Assembly (NCBI GenBank): GCA_943369355.1 | Contig: CALRMX020000007.1 | Coordinates: 1 to 64,000, forward strand | Source: UBA7662 sp943369355 | GTDB taxonomy: Bacteria; Bacteroidota; Bacteroidia; UBA7662 | Direction: 5' to 3' | Length of the DNA stretch: 64,000 nucleotides | In this document: positions 43,978 to 52,132 of the stretch, one piece after another | Layout of the letters: the number at the start of each line of letters is the position of its first letter | Position numbering within the stretch: position 1 is the stretch's first letter | Notes under the pieces: model-generated | What the model was told of the DNA's origin: nothing | Seen by the model: only the letters and a program-made list of their open reading frames with translations | Database searches by the model: none | Made by a program: the position numbers and the translations under genes

Positions 43978-45240
43978 ATGAAGGTAGACGTATTGCTCGG
44001 TCTCCAATGGGGAGACGAAGGCAAGGGTAAAATAGTGGATGTCATCACACCCAAGTATGACATTATTGCCCGATTTCAAGGAGGTCCGAACGCAGGCCAT
44101 TCATTAGAGTTTGATGGGAAAAAAGTTGTTTTAAACACGATCCCTTCCGGTATTTTTCATGATGGAGTTCAGAACATCATCGGAAACGGTGTGGTAATCG
44201 ACCCTGTGATTTTACAACGTGAAATCAGGAATCTTGAAGGTATGGGCGTGTCGGTAAAACAACGTCTCGTTATCTCTAGAAAAGCTCATTTAATTCTTCC
44301 TACCCATCCCATTTTGGATGCAGCCTACGAAAAGGCCAAAGGAGAAGGAAAAATTGGTTCTACTCTAAAAGGTATTGGCCCTACGTACACCGATAAAATC
44401 GGCCGTTCGGGCATGCGTATAGGAGATTTGGAAAGCAAAGACTTCCGTAGCCGTTATGAGCTTATTCGCCAAAGGCATCTCGACACCTTAGCCGTTTATC
44501 ATTACGAAGATTCTGCTTTCGAAGAAAAAGAAGCTAAGTGGTTTGAAGCAATAGAGTTTTTGAAGGAGTTTCCATTTGTAGATAGTGAAACCTTAATCAA
44601 TGAAGCCTTACAAGCCGGAAAAAAAGTACTTGCTGAGGGCGCTCAAGGCACATTACTGGATATTGATTTTGGCTCTTATCCTTTTGTGACCTCATCCAAT
44701 ACGGTTGCTGCTGGTGCATGCACCGGGTTGGGGATTTCACCGGGAAGAATTGGAGAAGTTTATGGCATTTTCAAAGCCTACTGCACACGTGTAGGCGGCG
44801 GTCCCTTCCCTACCGAATTAGACAACGCCCTAGGCGAACAATTGAGAGCAGAGGGCAAAGAGTTTGGTGCTACCACGGGGCGACCACGACGTTGCGGCTG
44901 GATTGACATCCCTGCACTCAAATATGCCATATTATTGAATGGGGTTACCCAATTAATAATGACTAAATCGGATGTCTTGAGTATTTTCGATGAGATAGAG
45001 GCTTGCACACACTACATCGTACATGGAAAGCGTACAGATAGTCTACCCTTCGATTTACATGATGCCCAACCTGTTTATAAAAAATTGCCCGGCTGGAAGG
45101 TTGATTTGACGCAAATAAAAGACATGGACCGTATGCCTACTCAGCTTCTTGCCTACATTGAATGGCTCGAGAAAGAATTAGAGGTTCCGATAAAAATAGT
45201 GTCGGTAGGTCCTGACAGGAATCAGACACTTTACCGTTGA
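43978..45240 (+). CDS. purA: Adenylosuccinate synthetase
   Basis: About 420 residues. It joins IMP and aspartate using GTP in the first committed step to AMP. GTP-binding loop GLQWGDEGKGKIVD at the N-terminus, the catalytic Asp in that loop and His in PNAGHSLEFDG; later STLKGIGPTYTDKIGR, GAQGTLLDIDFGSYPFVTSS and TTGRPRRCGWID. ATG at 43978 is preferred over the TTG one codon earlier. Followed after 4 nt by pabB. Confidence 0.97.
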   Translation: MKVDVLLGLQWGDEGKGKIVDVITPKYDIIARFQGGPNAGHSLEFDGKKVVLNTIPSGIFHDGVQNIIGNGVVIDPVILQREIRNLEGMGVSVKQRLVISRKAHLILPTHPILDAAYEKAKGEGKIGSTLKGIGPTYTDKIGRSGMRIGDLESKDFRSRYELIRQRHLDTLAVYHYEDSAFEEKEAKWFEAIEFLKEFPFVDSETLINEALQAGKKVLAEGAQGTLLDIDFGSYPFVTSSNTVAAGACTGLGISPGRIGEVYGIFKAYCTRVGGGPFPTELDNALGEQLRAEGKEFGATTGRPRRCGWIDIPALKYAILLNGVTQLIMTKSDVLSIFDEIEACTHYIVHGKRTDSLPFDLHDAQPVYKKLPGWKVDLTQIKDMDRMPTQLLAYIEWLEKELEVPIKIVSVGPDRNQTLYR

Positions 45241-45244
45241 TATT

Positions 45245-46516
45245 ATGGCTGGCCAGAAGACCCTTGCGGCACTTCTACAGCATTTTGAGAAGGCACCCTA
45301 TATAGCCATTTTCAACTCTAATACAGGCCAAGGTCACAAGTTGCCCTTGTTCTACCATGAATTCGACTGGATGATAGCGGTTCGTTGGGACTATCAAACT
45401 CCTCTCAGCTCACCATACTTTAAATCCCTCCAAGAGTTGATGAATAACCAGCCTGGATATTATTGTGGTTATTTAGGTTATGAGCTAAAAGATGAACTAG
45501 AGGATTTGCAAAGCAAGCATCCTAATGCAAGTGAGTTTCCTCCAGCCTTTTTCTTTCATCCACAGTACATCCTAGTTTGTAAAAACGGCAAACTATCCAT
45601 AGTTCTGGATGAAAAGGGTTATGGATTAAGTCTAGATTCGATGGAGGCCCTTGAATTAAAAATACCAAACAAGACTGCCCCTATCAAGATGAACTTACGA
45701 ACATCGCGAGCACGGTATCTCGAAAAGGTTAATGAAATTAAAGAAGCAATAGCTGCTGGAACGGTATATGAGCTCAACTACTGTATTGAATGGTATAATG
45801 AAAATGCTGTAATTGATCCCGTAACCGTTTGGCTTGAACTAATTGAATACTCCCCTACTCCATTTTCGGGCTTTTTAAAATTCAACGACCATTATCTTTT
45901 GTGTGCAAGTCCAGAGCGTTTTTTAAAGCGACATAACAACAAACTAGTTTCACAGCCCATAAAAGGCACTCGGAAACGGGGCAGCACCAAAGAAGAAGAT
46001 GAATTTCTAGCCAATGAACTGAGGAACGACATTAAAGAGCGCGCCGAAAACGTGATGATAGTCGACTTAGTGCGAAACGACTTAGCGCGATCGTGCAAAC
46101 CAGGTTCGGTACATGTTCCAGAATTGATGCAAGTTTTTCGGTTTCCAACAGTTCACCAAATGATAAGCACAGTAACTGGAACCCTACGCGCAGACTGCAC
46201 AACCCTCGATGCAATAAAAAATGCCTTTCCAATGGGCTCTATGACTGGAGCACCGAAGGTTAAAGCCATGGAACTGATCGATGAACTGGAAGATAACCGT
46301 AGAGGTGTATATTCAGGGGCTTTTGGATATTTCACCCCTGAAGGCAATTGCGATTTTAATGTGGTGATTCGAAGCATTGTTTACAATAAGCAGAACCGCT
46401 ACCTGTCTTTTGAAACCGGAGGTGCTATAACCATTGATTCTGAACCGGAAAAAGAGTGGGATGAGTGCTTGTTAAAAGCAAAAAGTCAACTCAAAGTCCT
46501 GCTCAGAGAAAATTGA
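45245..46516 (+). CDS. pabB: Aminodeoxychorismate synthase component I
   Basis: 423 residues. The chorismate-binding family (anthranilate synthase I/PabB/isochorismate synthase) is shown by FPMGSMTGAPKVKAMELI and MIVDLVRNDLARSCKPGSV. The motif QPIKGTRKRG, with Lys240, is diagnostic for PabB: this Lys forms the covalent intermediate, and anthranilate synthases have Ala there. The product feeds 4-aminobenzoate and folate. No glutamine amidotransferase partner (PabA) is adjacent. It starts 4 nt after purA and probably shares its transcript. Confidence 0.9.
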   Translation: MAGQKTLAALLQHFEKAPYIAIFNSNTGQGHKLPLFYHEFDWMIAVRWDYQTPLSSPYFKSLQELMNNQPGYYCGYLGYELKDELEDLQSKHPNASEFPPAFFFHPQYILVCKNGKLSIVLDEKGYGLSLDSMEALELKIPNKTAPIKMNLRTSRARYLEKVNEIKEAIAAGTVYELNYCIEWYNENAVIDPVTVWLELIEYSPTPFSGFLKFNDHYLLCASPERFLKRHNNKLVSQPIKGTRKRGSTKEEDEFLANELRNDIKERAENVMIVDLVRNDLARSCKPGSVHVPELMQVFRFPTVHQMISTVTGTLRADCTTLDAIKNAFPMGSMTGAPKVKAMELIDELEDNRRGVYSGAFGYFTPEGNCDFNVVIRSIVYNKQNRYLSFETGGAITIDSEPEKEWDECLLKAKSQLKVLLREN

Positions 46517-46550
46517 AATTTCAAAGTTTTGTCATATTGGAACAAAGCTC

Positions 46551-46580
46551 TTGAAAAATGTCTCTGCCTTTGTTAATTTG
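46551..46580 (+). promoter_or_regulatory. Possible promoter of the T9SS cargo gene
   Basis: TTG (46551-46553) and TTAATTTG (46573-46580, one mismatch to TAnnTTTG) spaced by 19 nt, in the 80-nt gap before the gene at 46597. Confidence 0.32.
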
Positions 46581-46596
46581 AGTTAAAACTAAGGTT

Positions 46597-48435
46597 ATGA
46601 AAAAGATTCAACTTCTCTTGATCGGGTTAACTGCTGCAGTCTTATCAGAAGGAAGAGCCCCAACCGAATCAAATCATACTGCTTTTCTTCGTGTGAATAG
46701 CTCCCCTTGTGCACCAGCCGCGAGCAGGACTACACTCGACATTAACTCCATTCGCGTGACTATTTTAAATGGAGGAGACCATTGGCCAACTATTGGACTA
46801 AGTTCTAACGGTTTTGAAGTCCCAACAGGAGGTGGCAAGTCGTTACATTTTGGTGGCTCACTATGGATTAGTGGTCGCGACCAGAACGGAATTCTATCAG
46901 TAGCAGCACAAACCTATCGGCAAACCACGGTATTGGGTGTTGGATTTTGGTCGGGCCCGATTCCCGTTAACCAAAATGTTCAGCCCGATTCGGCGAGGTG
47001 CCAAAGATGGGATAGGATTTGGAAATTGTCGAAGGCTGAAGTGCAAGATCACCGGCAGCGCTACAATCAAGCAGGATATGTAATGCCTGTTAACCTGGCT
47101 CAATGGCCAGGAAATGGCAATGCAGCGCAAGATGAAGCACATTTTATGGCCCCATTTGCCGATATCAATGGCAATACCATCTATGAACCTCAACTGGGAG
47201 AATATCCATTAGTTCCAGGCGATGTAAGTACATGGCATGTGTATAACGATATTGCCAATGGAGTAAATGGCGGCGGCACCATTGGTTTGGGCATAGAAAT
47301 TCAAGAAGAAAATTTTGGGTTCAATACCGGTAATGGTCTTGATAAAGCGGTATTTACTCGTTACAAAATCATCAATAGACGGAGTCGCATAATCGATTCG
47401 GTGCAGGTAGGCCTGTTCACCGACCCAGACATTGGCGGCAGTTTTGACGATTTTATTGGGTGCGACGTTGCCCGTAACTTAGGTTATGCGTACAATAGCG
47501 ATAACAACGATGAGGCCCCAAATGGTTATGGGCTCAACCCTCCGGTGTTTGGGATGTTGCTCTTGGAAGGCCCCGCAGCTGAAACGAACGACGGCATTGA
47601 TAACGACAGAGATGGAATTATGGATGAAACTGAAACAGATTGTAACGGTTTCCCGATAAGTGAGAGAATTGCCATGACTTCGTTCTCGTATTTTAATAAC
47701 GACGGAACAGTAACAGGAAATCCAACCAGCAATCAACATGTGAAATACTACATGAGCAGTCTTTGGAGGGATGGCACTTTCATGAGCTACGGTGGAACAG
47801 GTTTCCCCGGCTCGGCAGGGACGACCAATGTCCCCTATAGCTTCGCCTTTCCGGGAAATAGCGACCCACAAGGTTGGGGCTATGTGTACGCAGGAGGTGT
47901 AGCCGCAAGCCCACCCTTTAATTGGACTGAAGCCAGAACCGGTGCCAATGGCGGACGCTCGGCTTCTGGCGACAGGAGGTTTGTGATGAGTAGTGGCCGT
48001 TTTAAACTGGAACCTGGAGAAATTCAAATCCTCACTTATGCTGGTTTGTGGGCACGTGATTCTATTAGTACCGATTCCAGTGCAGCCATGACTCAACTTT
48101 TGGCACAAGCCGATATTATTCGTCAGCAGTTTGCGAACTGCGCTTTAGGATTACCCGATGTACGAACCGTTAGCCTTCAAGAAAACGAACCAAACGTAAT
48201 TCGTATTTATCCAAACCCAATAATTGAAAAGTTAGTTTTTGTGGAGAGCTCTAAGAAGTTCGACACGAAGGCCACTATAAAGTTGCTAGATCTTCAAGGC
48301 AAACGTCATGAAGTAGAGGTGCAAAATGTTGCTGATAATAAGTTGAAGCTTTTCTTCAATGTACCGCCTGGGGTTTACCTGCTTGAAGTAACGCACAACC
48401 AAAAGTCGAACATCCAGAAAATTGTCGTGCGCTAG
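46597..48435 (+). CDS. T9SS cargo protein of unknown function
   Basis: 612 residues. Short signal peptide (MKKIQLLLIGLTAAVLSEG). A large central region (about 35-510) is rich in Asn/Gly/aromatic residues, with an Asp-rich loop NDGIDNDRDGIMDETETD that resembles calcium-binding loops found in many Bacteroidota exported proteins. The last ~75 residues are a T9SS sorting domain (IRIYPNPIIEKLVF ... GVYLLEVTHNQK). No catalytic motif recognised. It is a single gene after pabB, with a terminator shared with the convergent ribosomal operon. Confidence 0.85.
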   Translation: MKKIQLLLIGLTAAVLSEGRAPTESNHTAFLRVNSSPCAPAASRTTLDINSIRVTILNGGDHWPTIGLSSNGFEVPTGGGKSLHFGGSLWISGRDQNGILSVAAQTYRQTTVLGVGFWSGPIPVNQNVQPDSARCQRWDRIWKLSKAEVQDHRQRYNQAGYVMPVNLAQWPGNGNAAQDEAHFMAPFADINGNTIYEPQLGEYPLVPGDVSTWHVYNDIANGVNGGGTIGLGIEIQEENFGFNTGNGLDKAVFTRYKIINRRSRIIDSVQVGLFTDPDIGGSFDDFIGCDVARNLGYAYNSDNNDEAPNGYGLNPPVFGMLLLEGPAAETNDGIDNDRDGIMDETETDCNGFPISERIAMTSFSYFNNDGTVTGNPTSNQHVKYYMSSLWRDGTFMSYGGTGFPGSAGTTNVPYSFAFPGNSDPQGWGYVYAGGVAASPPFNWTEARTGANGGRSASGDRRFVMSSGRFKLEPGEIQILTYAGLWARDSISTDSSAAMTQLLAQADIIRQQFANCALGLPDVRTVSLQENEPNVIRIYPNPIIEKLVFVESSKKFDTKATIKLLDLQGKRHEVEVQNVADNKLKLFFNVPPGVYLLEVTHNQKSNIQKIVVR

Positions 48436-48454
48436 TCTAAATCATCTAGAAATA

Positions 48455-48484
48455 AAAAAACCCGATGTTGCCATCGGGTTTTTT
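48455..48484. terminator. Bidirectional terminator between the T9SS gene and rplI
   Basis: CCCGATG/CATCGGG stem (7 bp, TTGC loop) flanked by A6 and T6, so it has a T-tail on both strands. It serves the plus-strand T9SS cargo gene and the minus-strand ribosomal operon. Confidence 0.92.
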
Positions 48485-48498
48485 GTTGTTTGCTGAAT

Positions 48499-48942
48499 TT
48501 ATTCAGCGATTACTTCAAGACTTACTTCTGCCTTTACTTCGCGATGAAGATCTACTTCGGCCGAATAGGTGCCTATTGATTTGATTTCACCTTTAAGACT
48601 AATCTTACGGCGATCAATGTCAAACCCTTTGTCTTTCAATACGTCTGCAACTTGATGGGTAGTGATTGAACCGAAAATACGGCCGTTTTCACCCACTTTA
48701 GCAGCTACTTGAATGGTGAGGTCTTTCAATTTACCAGCAGTTGACAATGCGTCGTTCTTAAGCTTTTCTTGCTTGAACGCTGCTTGACGTACGTTTTCGT
48801 CGCGTTCTTTACGATTCGAGTTGTTCGCAACAATCGCAAGACCTTGTGGGATGAGGAAATTACGACCGTAGCCGTCTTTTACTTTTACCACATCGTATTT
48901 ATAGCCTAGACCTTTAACGTCTTCTTTCAGAATAATTTCCAT
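48499..48942 (-). CDS. rplI: 50S ribosomal protein L9
   Basis: 147 residues. bL9 signature at the N-terminus (MEIILKEDVKGLGYKYDVVKVKDGYGRNFLIP), a long connecting helix, and a C-terminal rRNA-binding domain (GRIFGSITTHQVADVLKD). Last gene of the rpsF-rpsR-rplI operon, 18 nt after rpsR. Confidence 0.97.
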   Translation of the reverse strand: MEIILKEDVKGLGYKYDVVKVKDGYGRNFLIPQGLAIVANNSNRKERDENVRQAAFKQEKLKNDALSTAGKLKDLTIQVAAKVGENGRIFGSITTHQVADVLKDKGFDIDRRKISLKGEIKSIGTYSAEVDLHREVKAEVSLEVIAE

Positions 48943-48960
48943 GTCGTTTTTCTCCTTCGC

Positions 48961-49218
48961 TTATTTCAATCCATCTGCTACATACGGCATGAGGGCAAGG
49001 TGGCGTGCGCGTTTGATCGCTTGACTCACTTTGCGCTGATACTTCAACGAGGTACCTGTTAAACGGCGTGGAAGTACTTTGCCTTGTTCGTTTACAAACT
49101 TGAGCAGAAAATCTGCGTCTTTGTAATCGATATACTTAATGCCATTCTTTTTAAAACGGCAATACTTCTTGCGGTTTTCGTCTTTCGCCGGAACGGTTGC
49201 AAAACTGTTATTAATCAT
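48961..49218 (-). CDS. rpsR: 30S ribosomal protein S18
   Basis: 85 residues. bS18 signature KYCRFKKNGIKYIDYKDADFL and RLTGTSLKYQRKVSQAIKRAR. It sits between rpsF (2 nt upstream) and rplI, the standard arrangement in which S6 and S18 form a heterodimer on the 30S platform. Confidence 0.97.
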   Translation of the reverse strand: MINNSFATVPAKDENRKKYCRFKKNGIKYIDYKDADFLLKFVNEQGKVLPRRLTGTSLKYQRKVSQAIKRARHLALMPYVADGLK

Positions 49219-49220
49219 GA

Positions 49221-49571
49221 TTAAGCCTCCTCGGTTACTTTGGCCGCAGCCGGTTTACGTTTAGATTCGTTGTACGTGATGGCATACTTGTCGAGTGCCA
49301 CGGTGAGGAAACGCATGATTCGCTCATCACGACGGAATTCAAGCTCAAGTTTGTCAACTAACTCCCCGGTAGCTTTGAATTCGATCAAGTGATAGAATCC
49401 GGTTGTTTTCTTCTGGATTGGATAGGCTAGTTTACGCAGGCCCCAGTTTGCCTGGTGAACGATCTCGGCGTTGTTTTCCTTCAACACCTTCTCAAACTTC
49501 GCGACCGTATCTTTTACCATTTCCTCGGTCAATACCGGGGTCATGATAAACACGGTTTCGTAATGGTTCAT
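49221..49571 (-). CDS. rpsF: 30S ribosomal protein S6
   Basis: About 116 residues from ATG 49571 (MNHYETVFIMTPVL), the conserved bS6 N-terminus; an upstream ATG at 49607 overlaps the -7 box and is rejected. The middle has WGLRKLAYPIQKKTTGFYHL, typical of bS6. First gene of the rpsF-rpsR-rplI operon, divergent from dnaX. Confidence 0.96.
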   Translation of the reverse strand: MNHYETVFIMTPVLTEEMVKDTVAKFEKVLKENNAEIVHQANWGLRKLAYPIQKKTTGFYHLIEFKATGELVDKLELEFRRDERIMRFLTVALDKYAITYNESKRKPAAAKVTEEA

Positions 49572-49604
49572 ACGCGTGTATGGTTTTAAGTTAAAAATGG
49601 ACTG

Positions 49605-49635
49605 CAAAAGTAGTGAACGTGACGGTAAAAAGCAA
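49605..49635 (-). promoter_or_regulatory. Bacteroidota-type promoter of rpsF-rpsR-rplI
   Basis: TTG (49633-49635), 20-nt spacer, TACTTTTG (49605-49612) on the minus strand, 33 nt upstream of the rpsF ATG. Same layout as the tRNA promoters in this window. Confidence 0.58.
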
Positions 49636-49719
49636 ACGAACTCAACGTATTACTTGTCATTTTCAACGTAAAGCACCGAAATGTGCATATCTCGCATGCA
49701 CGCGCTTTCTGAAATGGGT

Positions 49720-49727
49720 TACATTTG
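49720..49727 (+). promoter_or_regulatory. Possible -7 box abutting the dnaX start
   Basis: TACATTTG fits TAnnTTTG and ends 4 nt before the preferred dnaX ATG at 49732. If used, the transcript would be leaderless. No clear TTG at -33, so this may be chance. Confidence 0.3.
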
Positions 49728-49731
49728 TGAC

Positions 49732-51504
49732 ATGGAGCCGTATGTAGTCTCTTTTCGAAAATATCGCCCACAGCGATTTGATTCCGTGGTAGGTCAAGTG
49801 CACATCACTTCTACCCTAAAAAATGCAATCAAATCACAGCAGCTCGCACAAGCATTTCTGTTTTGTGGACCTCGAGGGGTAGGTAAAACAACCTGTGCAC
49901 GTATTTTCGCGAAAACCATCAACTGCACAAACCTTCAGGAAGATGGCGAAGCCTGCGATACTTGCGACAGCTGCGTGAGTTTTAATCGAGGAACATCCTT
50001 AGCCATCCACGAGCTCGATGCTGCTTCTAACAACTCGGTAGACGACATTCGAAACTTGGTAGATCAAGTAAGGTATGCGCCACAAGGGAGCAAATACAAA
50101 ATATACATCATCGATGAGGTGCATATGCTCTCGACTCAGGCCTTCAACGCATTCTTAAAAACGCTTGAGGAACCGCCACCCTATGCTATTTTTATTTTAG
50201 CCACTACAGAGCGCCATAAAATTCTACCAACTATACTCTCACGTTGTCAGATTTTTGATTTCAACCGAATCAAAGTATCCGACATAAGTACGCAGTTAGC
50301 GGAGATATGTAAGAAAGAAGGGATTGAATCCGAAGCTTCTGCATTGCACATTATCGCTCAAAAAGCTGACGGGGCATTGCGAGATGCGCTATCCATTATG
50401 GATCAAATTGTAAGCTTTAGTGGGGGTAAACTGAGCTTCCAAGCGGTTATTGAAAATTTGAACATTATCGATTACGAGTACTATTTCAAAGCAACTGAAA
50501 TGCTTCTAGAGCAGCAGATTGCCGAGGTTAGCCTCCTATTTGATGATGTTATTTCGAAAGGTTTCGAAGGAATCAACTTTATCGTTGGCCTTGCCGAGCA
50601 CTTCAGAAATCTCCTTATGGCCAAAGATCCAAGAACAGTTAGATTATTGGAGCAAAGTGATGAGGTGAGATTGCAATATTTGAAACAAACCGAAAGCACT
50701 CCTGCTGGTTTTTTATTAAGTGCACTTAATATAGCTAGCCATTGCGAGGTGAACTATAAACAAAGTAAGCATCCACGACTATTGGTTGAATTAGCACTCA
50801 TGAAGATGTGCTTCATCCAACAAGCAACCTTTTTGGCTGCAGATGGTAGTGCTGAAAAAAAAAAGCCCATTGAGCGCCCCAATCCCATCGCCTTAAAAGG
50901 CGCTCCTGCAGCTAGTGTAGTTGTCGATCCCAAACTCAGGGAAATTCAAGATCAAACTAGCGCTCAAAACAAAATCGATAAGCCAACGGCCGATGTCCCG
51001 GTACCCGTAAATACGAGCCCTTCGGTCATAAAAGTGAGCAGTAATTTATCGAAAACGAAAGCTCAGCTTACAGAAGATCATCGCAAACCTGAAAAAAAAT
51101 CTGAGAAAGTAGGGTTGAGTCTCTCGAAAACTAATCCTCAAAACACGGTTTCTTTTGAGGAGGCATGGCAAATTCTGGTCGCTGAACTAAAAGAACACAA
51201 ACAAGAATATTTAGCCTCCGTATTAAGTGGTATAAATCCAAAACTTGACGAAAAACACTACTTTGAATTAGAAGTGCATAATGAAGCTCATGAAAGGGTG
51301 TTCGAATCCGAGAAACAAGAGATCATTGGCCGTTTAAGACTACTTACGGGCATATTTGCACTTGATTTTGTCTACAAACGAATAGAACTCACCGATGAAG
51401 AGGCTCGACCAGTTACATCGGTCGATAAATTCGCCAAAATGGCAGAAAAAAACCCATTTCTTTTAGAATTTGCAAAGAGATTTGATTTAGACATACAATA
51501 CTGA
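49732..51504 (+). CDS. dnaX: DNA polymerase III subunit tau/gamma
   Basis: About 590 residues from the ATG at 49732 (MEPYVVSFRKYRPQRFDSVV), the conserved DnaX opening; upstream ATGs at 49681 and later add an unrelated leader. Clamp-loader ATPase: Walker A GPRGVGKTT (46-54), zinc-site Cys (CTNLQEDGEACDTCDSC), Walker B YIIDEVHMLS and sensor-1 ILATTERHKI. Domain III ends near residue 370, followed by a Lys/Pro-rich linker and a C-terminal tau part (about 480-590). At codons 375-378 the gene has GAA AAA AAA AAG: an A10G slippery run with a stem-loop just downstream and a -1-frame TGA at 50871, predicting a ~380-residue gamma-like form. Divergent from rpsF. Confidence 0.96.
   Translation: MEPYVVSFRKYRPQRFDSVVGQVHITSTLKNAIKSQQLAQAFLFCGPRGVGKTTCARIFAKTINCTNLQEDGEACDTCDSCVSFNRGTSLAIHELDAASNNSVDDIRNLVDQVRYAPQGSKYKIYIIDEVHMLSTQAFNAFLKTLEEPPPYAIFILATTERHKILPTILSRCQIFDFNRIKVSDISTQLAEICKKEGIESEASALHIIAQKADGALRDALSIMDQIVSFSGGKLSFQAVIENLNIIDYEYYFKATEMLLEQQIAEVSLLFDDVISKGFEGINFIVGLAEHFRNLLMAKDPRTVRLLEQSDEVRLQYLKQTESTPAGFLLSALNIASHCEVNYKQSKHPRLLVELALMKMCFIQQATFLAADGSAEKKKPIERPNPIALKGAPAASVVVDPKLREIQDQTSAQNKIDKPTADVPVPVNTSPSVIKVSSNLSKTKAQLTEDHRKPEKKSEKVGLSLSKTNPQNTVSFEEAWQILVAELKEHKQEYLASVLSGINPKLDEKHYFELEVHNEAHERVFESEKQEIIGRLRLLTGIFALDFVYKRIELTDEEARPVTSVDKFAKMAEKNPFLLEFAKRFDLDIQY
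50855..50905 (+). promoter_or_regulatory. Predicted dnaX frameshift/slippage site
   Basis: A10 (50855-50864) followed by G gives the heptamer A AAA AAG in the correct zero frame. Six nt after the G, a perfect 7-bp stem GAGCGCC/GGCGCTC (50872-50878 with 50899-50905) can form, with a 20-nt loop. After a -1 shift translation reads Ala-His-stop (TGA 50871-50873); a +1 shift or loss of one A stops at a TAA about 11 codons on. This parallels the known E. coli dnaX signal and the T. thermophilus poly-A slippage. Confidence 0.7.
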
Positions 51505-51570
51505 AACATAACCTGTATATTTCGGATATGTTGTGTTTTAAGCTTAAATTCTAAAACTACTTCTAAAAAA

Positions 51571-52110
51571 ATGTTGGTAAAACTACCCCTTAAAAACTCC
51601 ACTGATGTGGCTTTGGTCGATGACCATGTTTATGAATTTCTTTCCGAAAACCCTTATTTGAAGAAGATAGGATTTCTTCCTAATCTCCGCCGTCATTCGC
51701 GCGGTTATGCCTTCTTTCAAAAAAACTGGCCTTTAGAGGGAGGAGTTTATAAAAACGAAACCATTTATCTCCACAAACTAATCGCAGAGAAATTTATCCC
51801 TAAACATGAGTCTAGTGAGCGTTTGTTGGTAAACCTTGTTAACAGCAACCCGCTTGATTGCCGCCTTGCTAACTTGGAGTGGGCAATACGCGCTAAGGTT
51901 GTTCGGAATACTACCAAAACAGAAAACCAATTTGGATTTCGCGGCGTAGTGAAAAGTGGTAAAAAGTTCCGCGCAATCATTTTCTTCAACAAAAACCGCA
52001 TTGATCTAGGACTATTTAAAACCCCAGAAGAAGCGGCAAAAGCCTATAACGAGAAGTCGATGGAACTATTTGGCAAGACCAACGGTCTGAATCAGATTCC
52101 TGAAAAATAG
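51571..52110 (+). CDS. HNH-like/AP2-domain protein with degenerate nuclease motif
   Basis: 179 residues. The middle (about 65-110; IYLHKLIAEKFIPKHE ... RLANLEWAIR) has the layout of an HNH homing-endonuclease domain, but the usual VNHIDGN catalytic segment reads VNLVNSN and the following Asn-Asn reads DC, so the catalytic His is missing. The C-terminal ~55 residues form an AP2-type DNA-binding domain (GFRGVVKSGKKFRAIIFF, LGLFKTPEEAAKAYNEKS). Such HNH-AP2 proteins derive from mobile homing nucleases. Here it lacks mobile neighbours and looks like a DNA-binding remnant or a recruited regulator. It lies 66 nt after dnaX on the same strand. Confidence 0.82.
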   Translation: MLVKLPLKNSTDVALVDDHVYEFLSENPYLKKIGFLPNLRRHSRGYAFFQKNWPLEGGVYKNETIYLHKLIAEKFIPKHESSERLLVNLVNSNPLDCRLANLEWAIRAKVVRNTTKTENQFGFRGVVKSGKKFRAIIFFNKNRIDLGLFKTPEEAAKAYNEKSMELFGKTNGLNQIPEK

Positions 52111-52132
52111 ACCCAATCAGTTTACTTATTCC

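Noticed and set aside
47479..48108. 209-codon minus-strand open frame inside the T9SS cargo gene
   Set aside because: Antisense shadow; the plus-strand gene has both a signal peptide and a sorting domain, while this frame has no family pattern.
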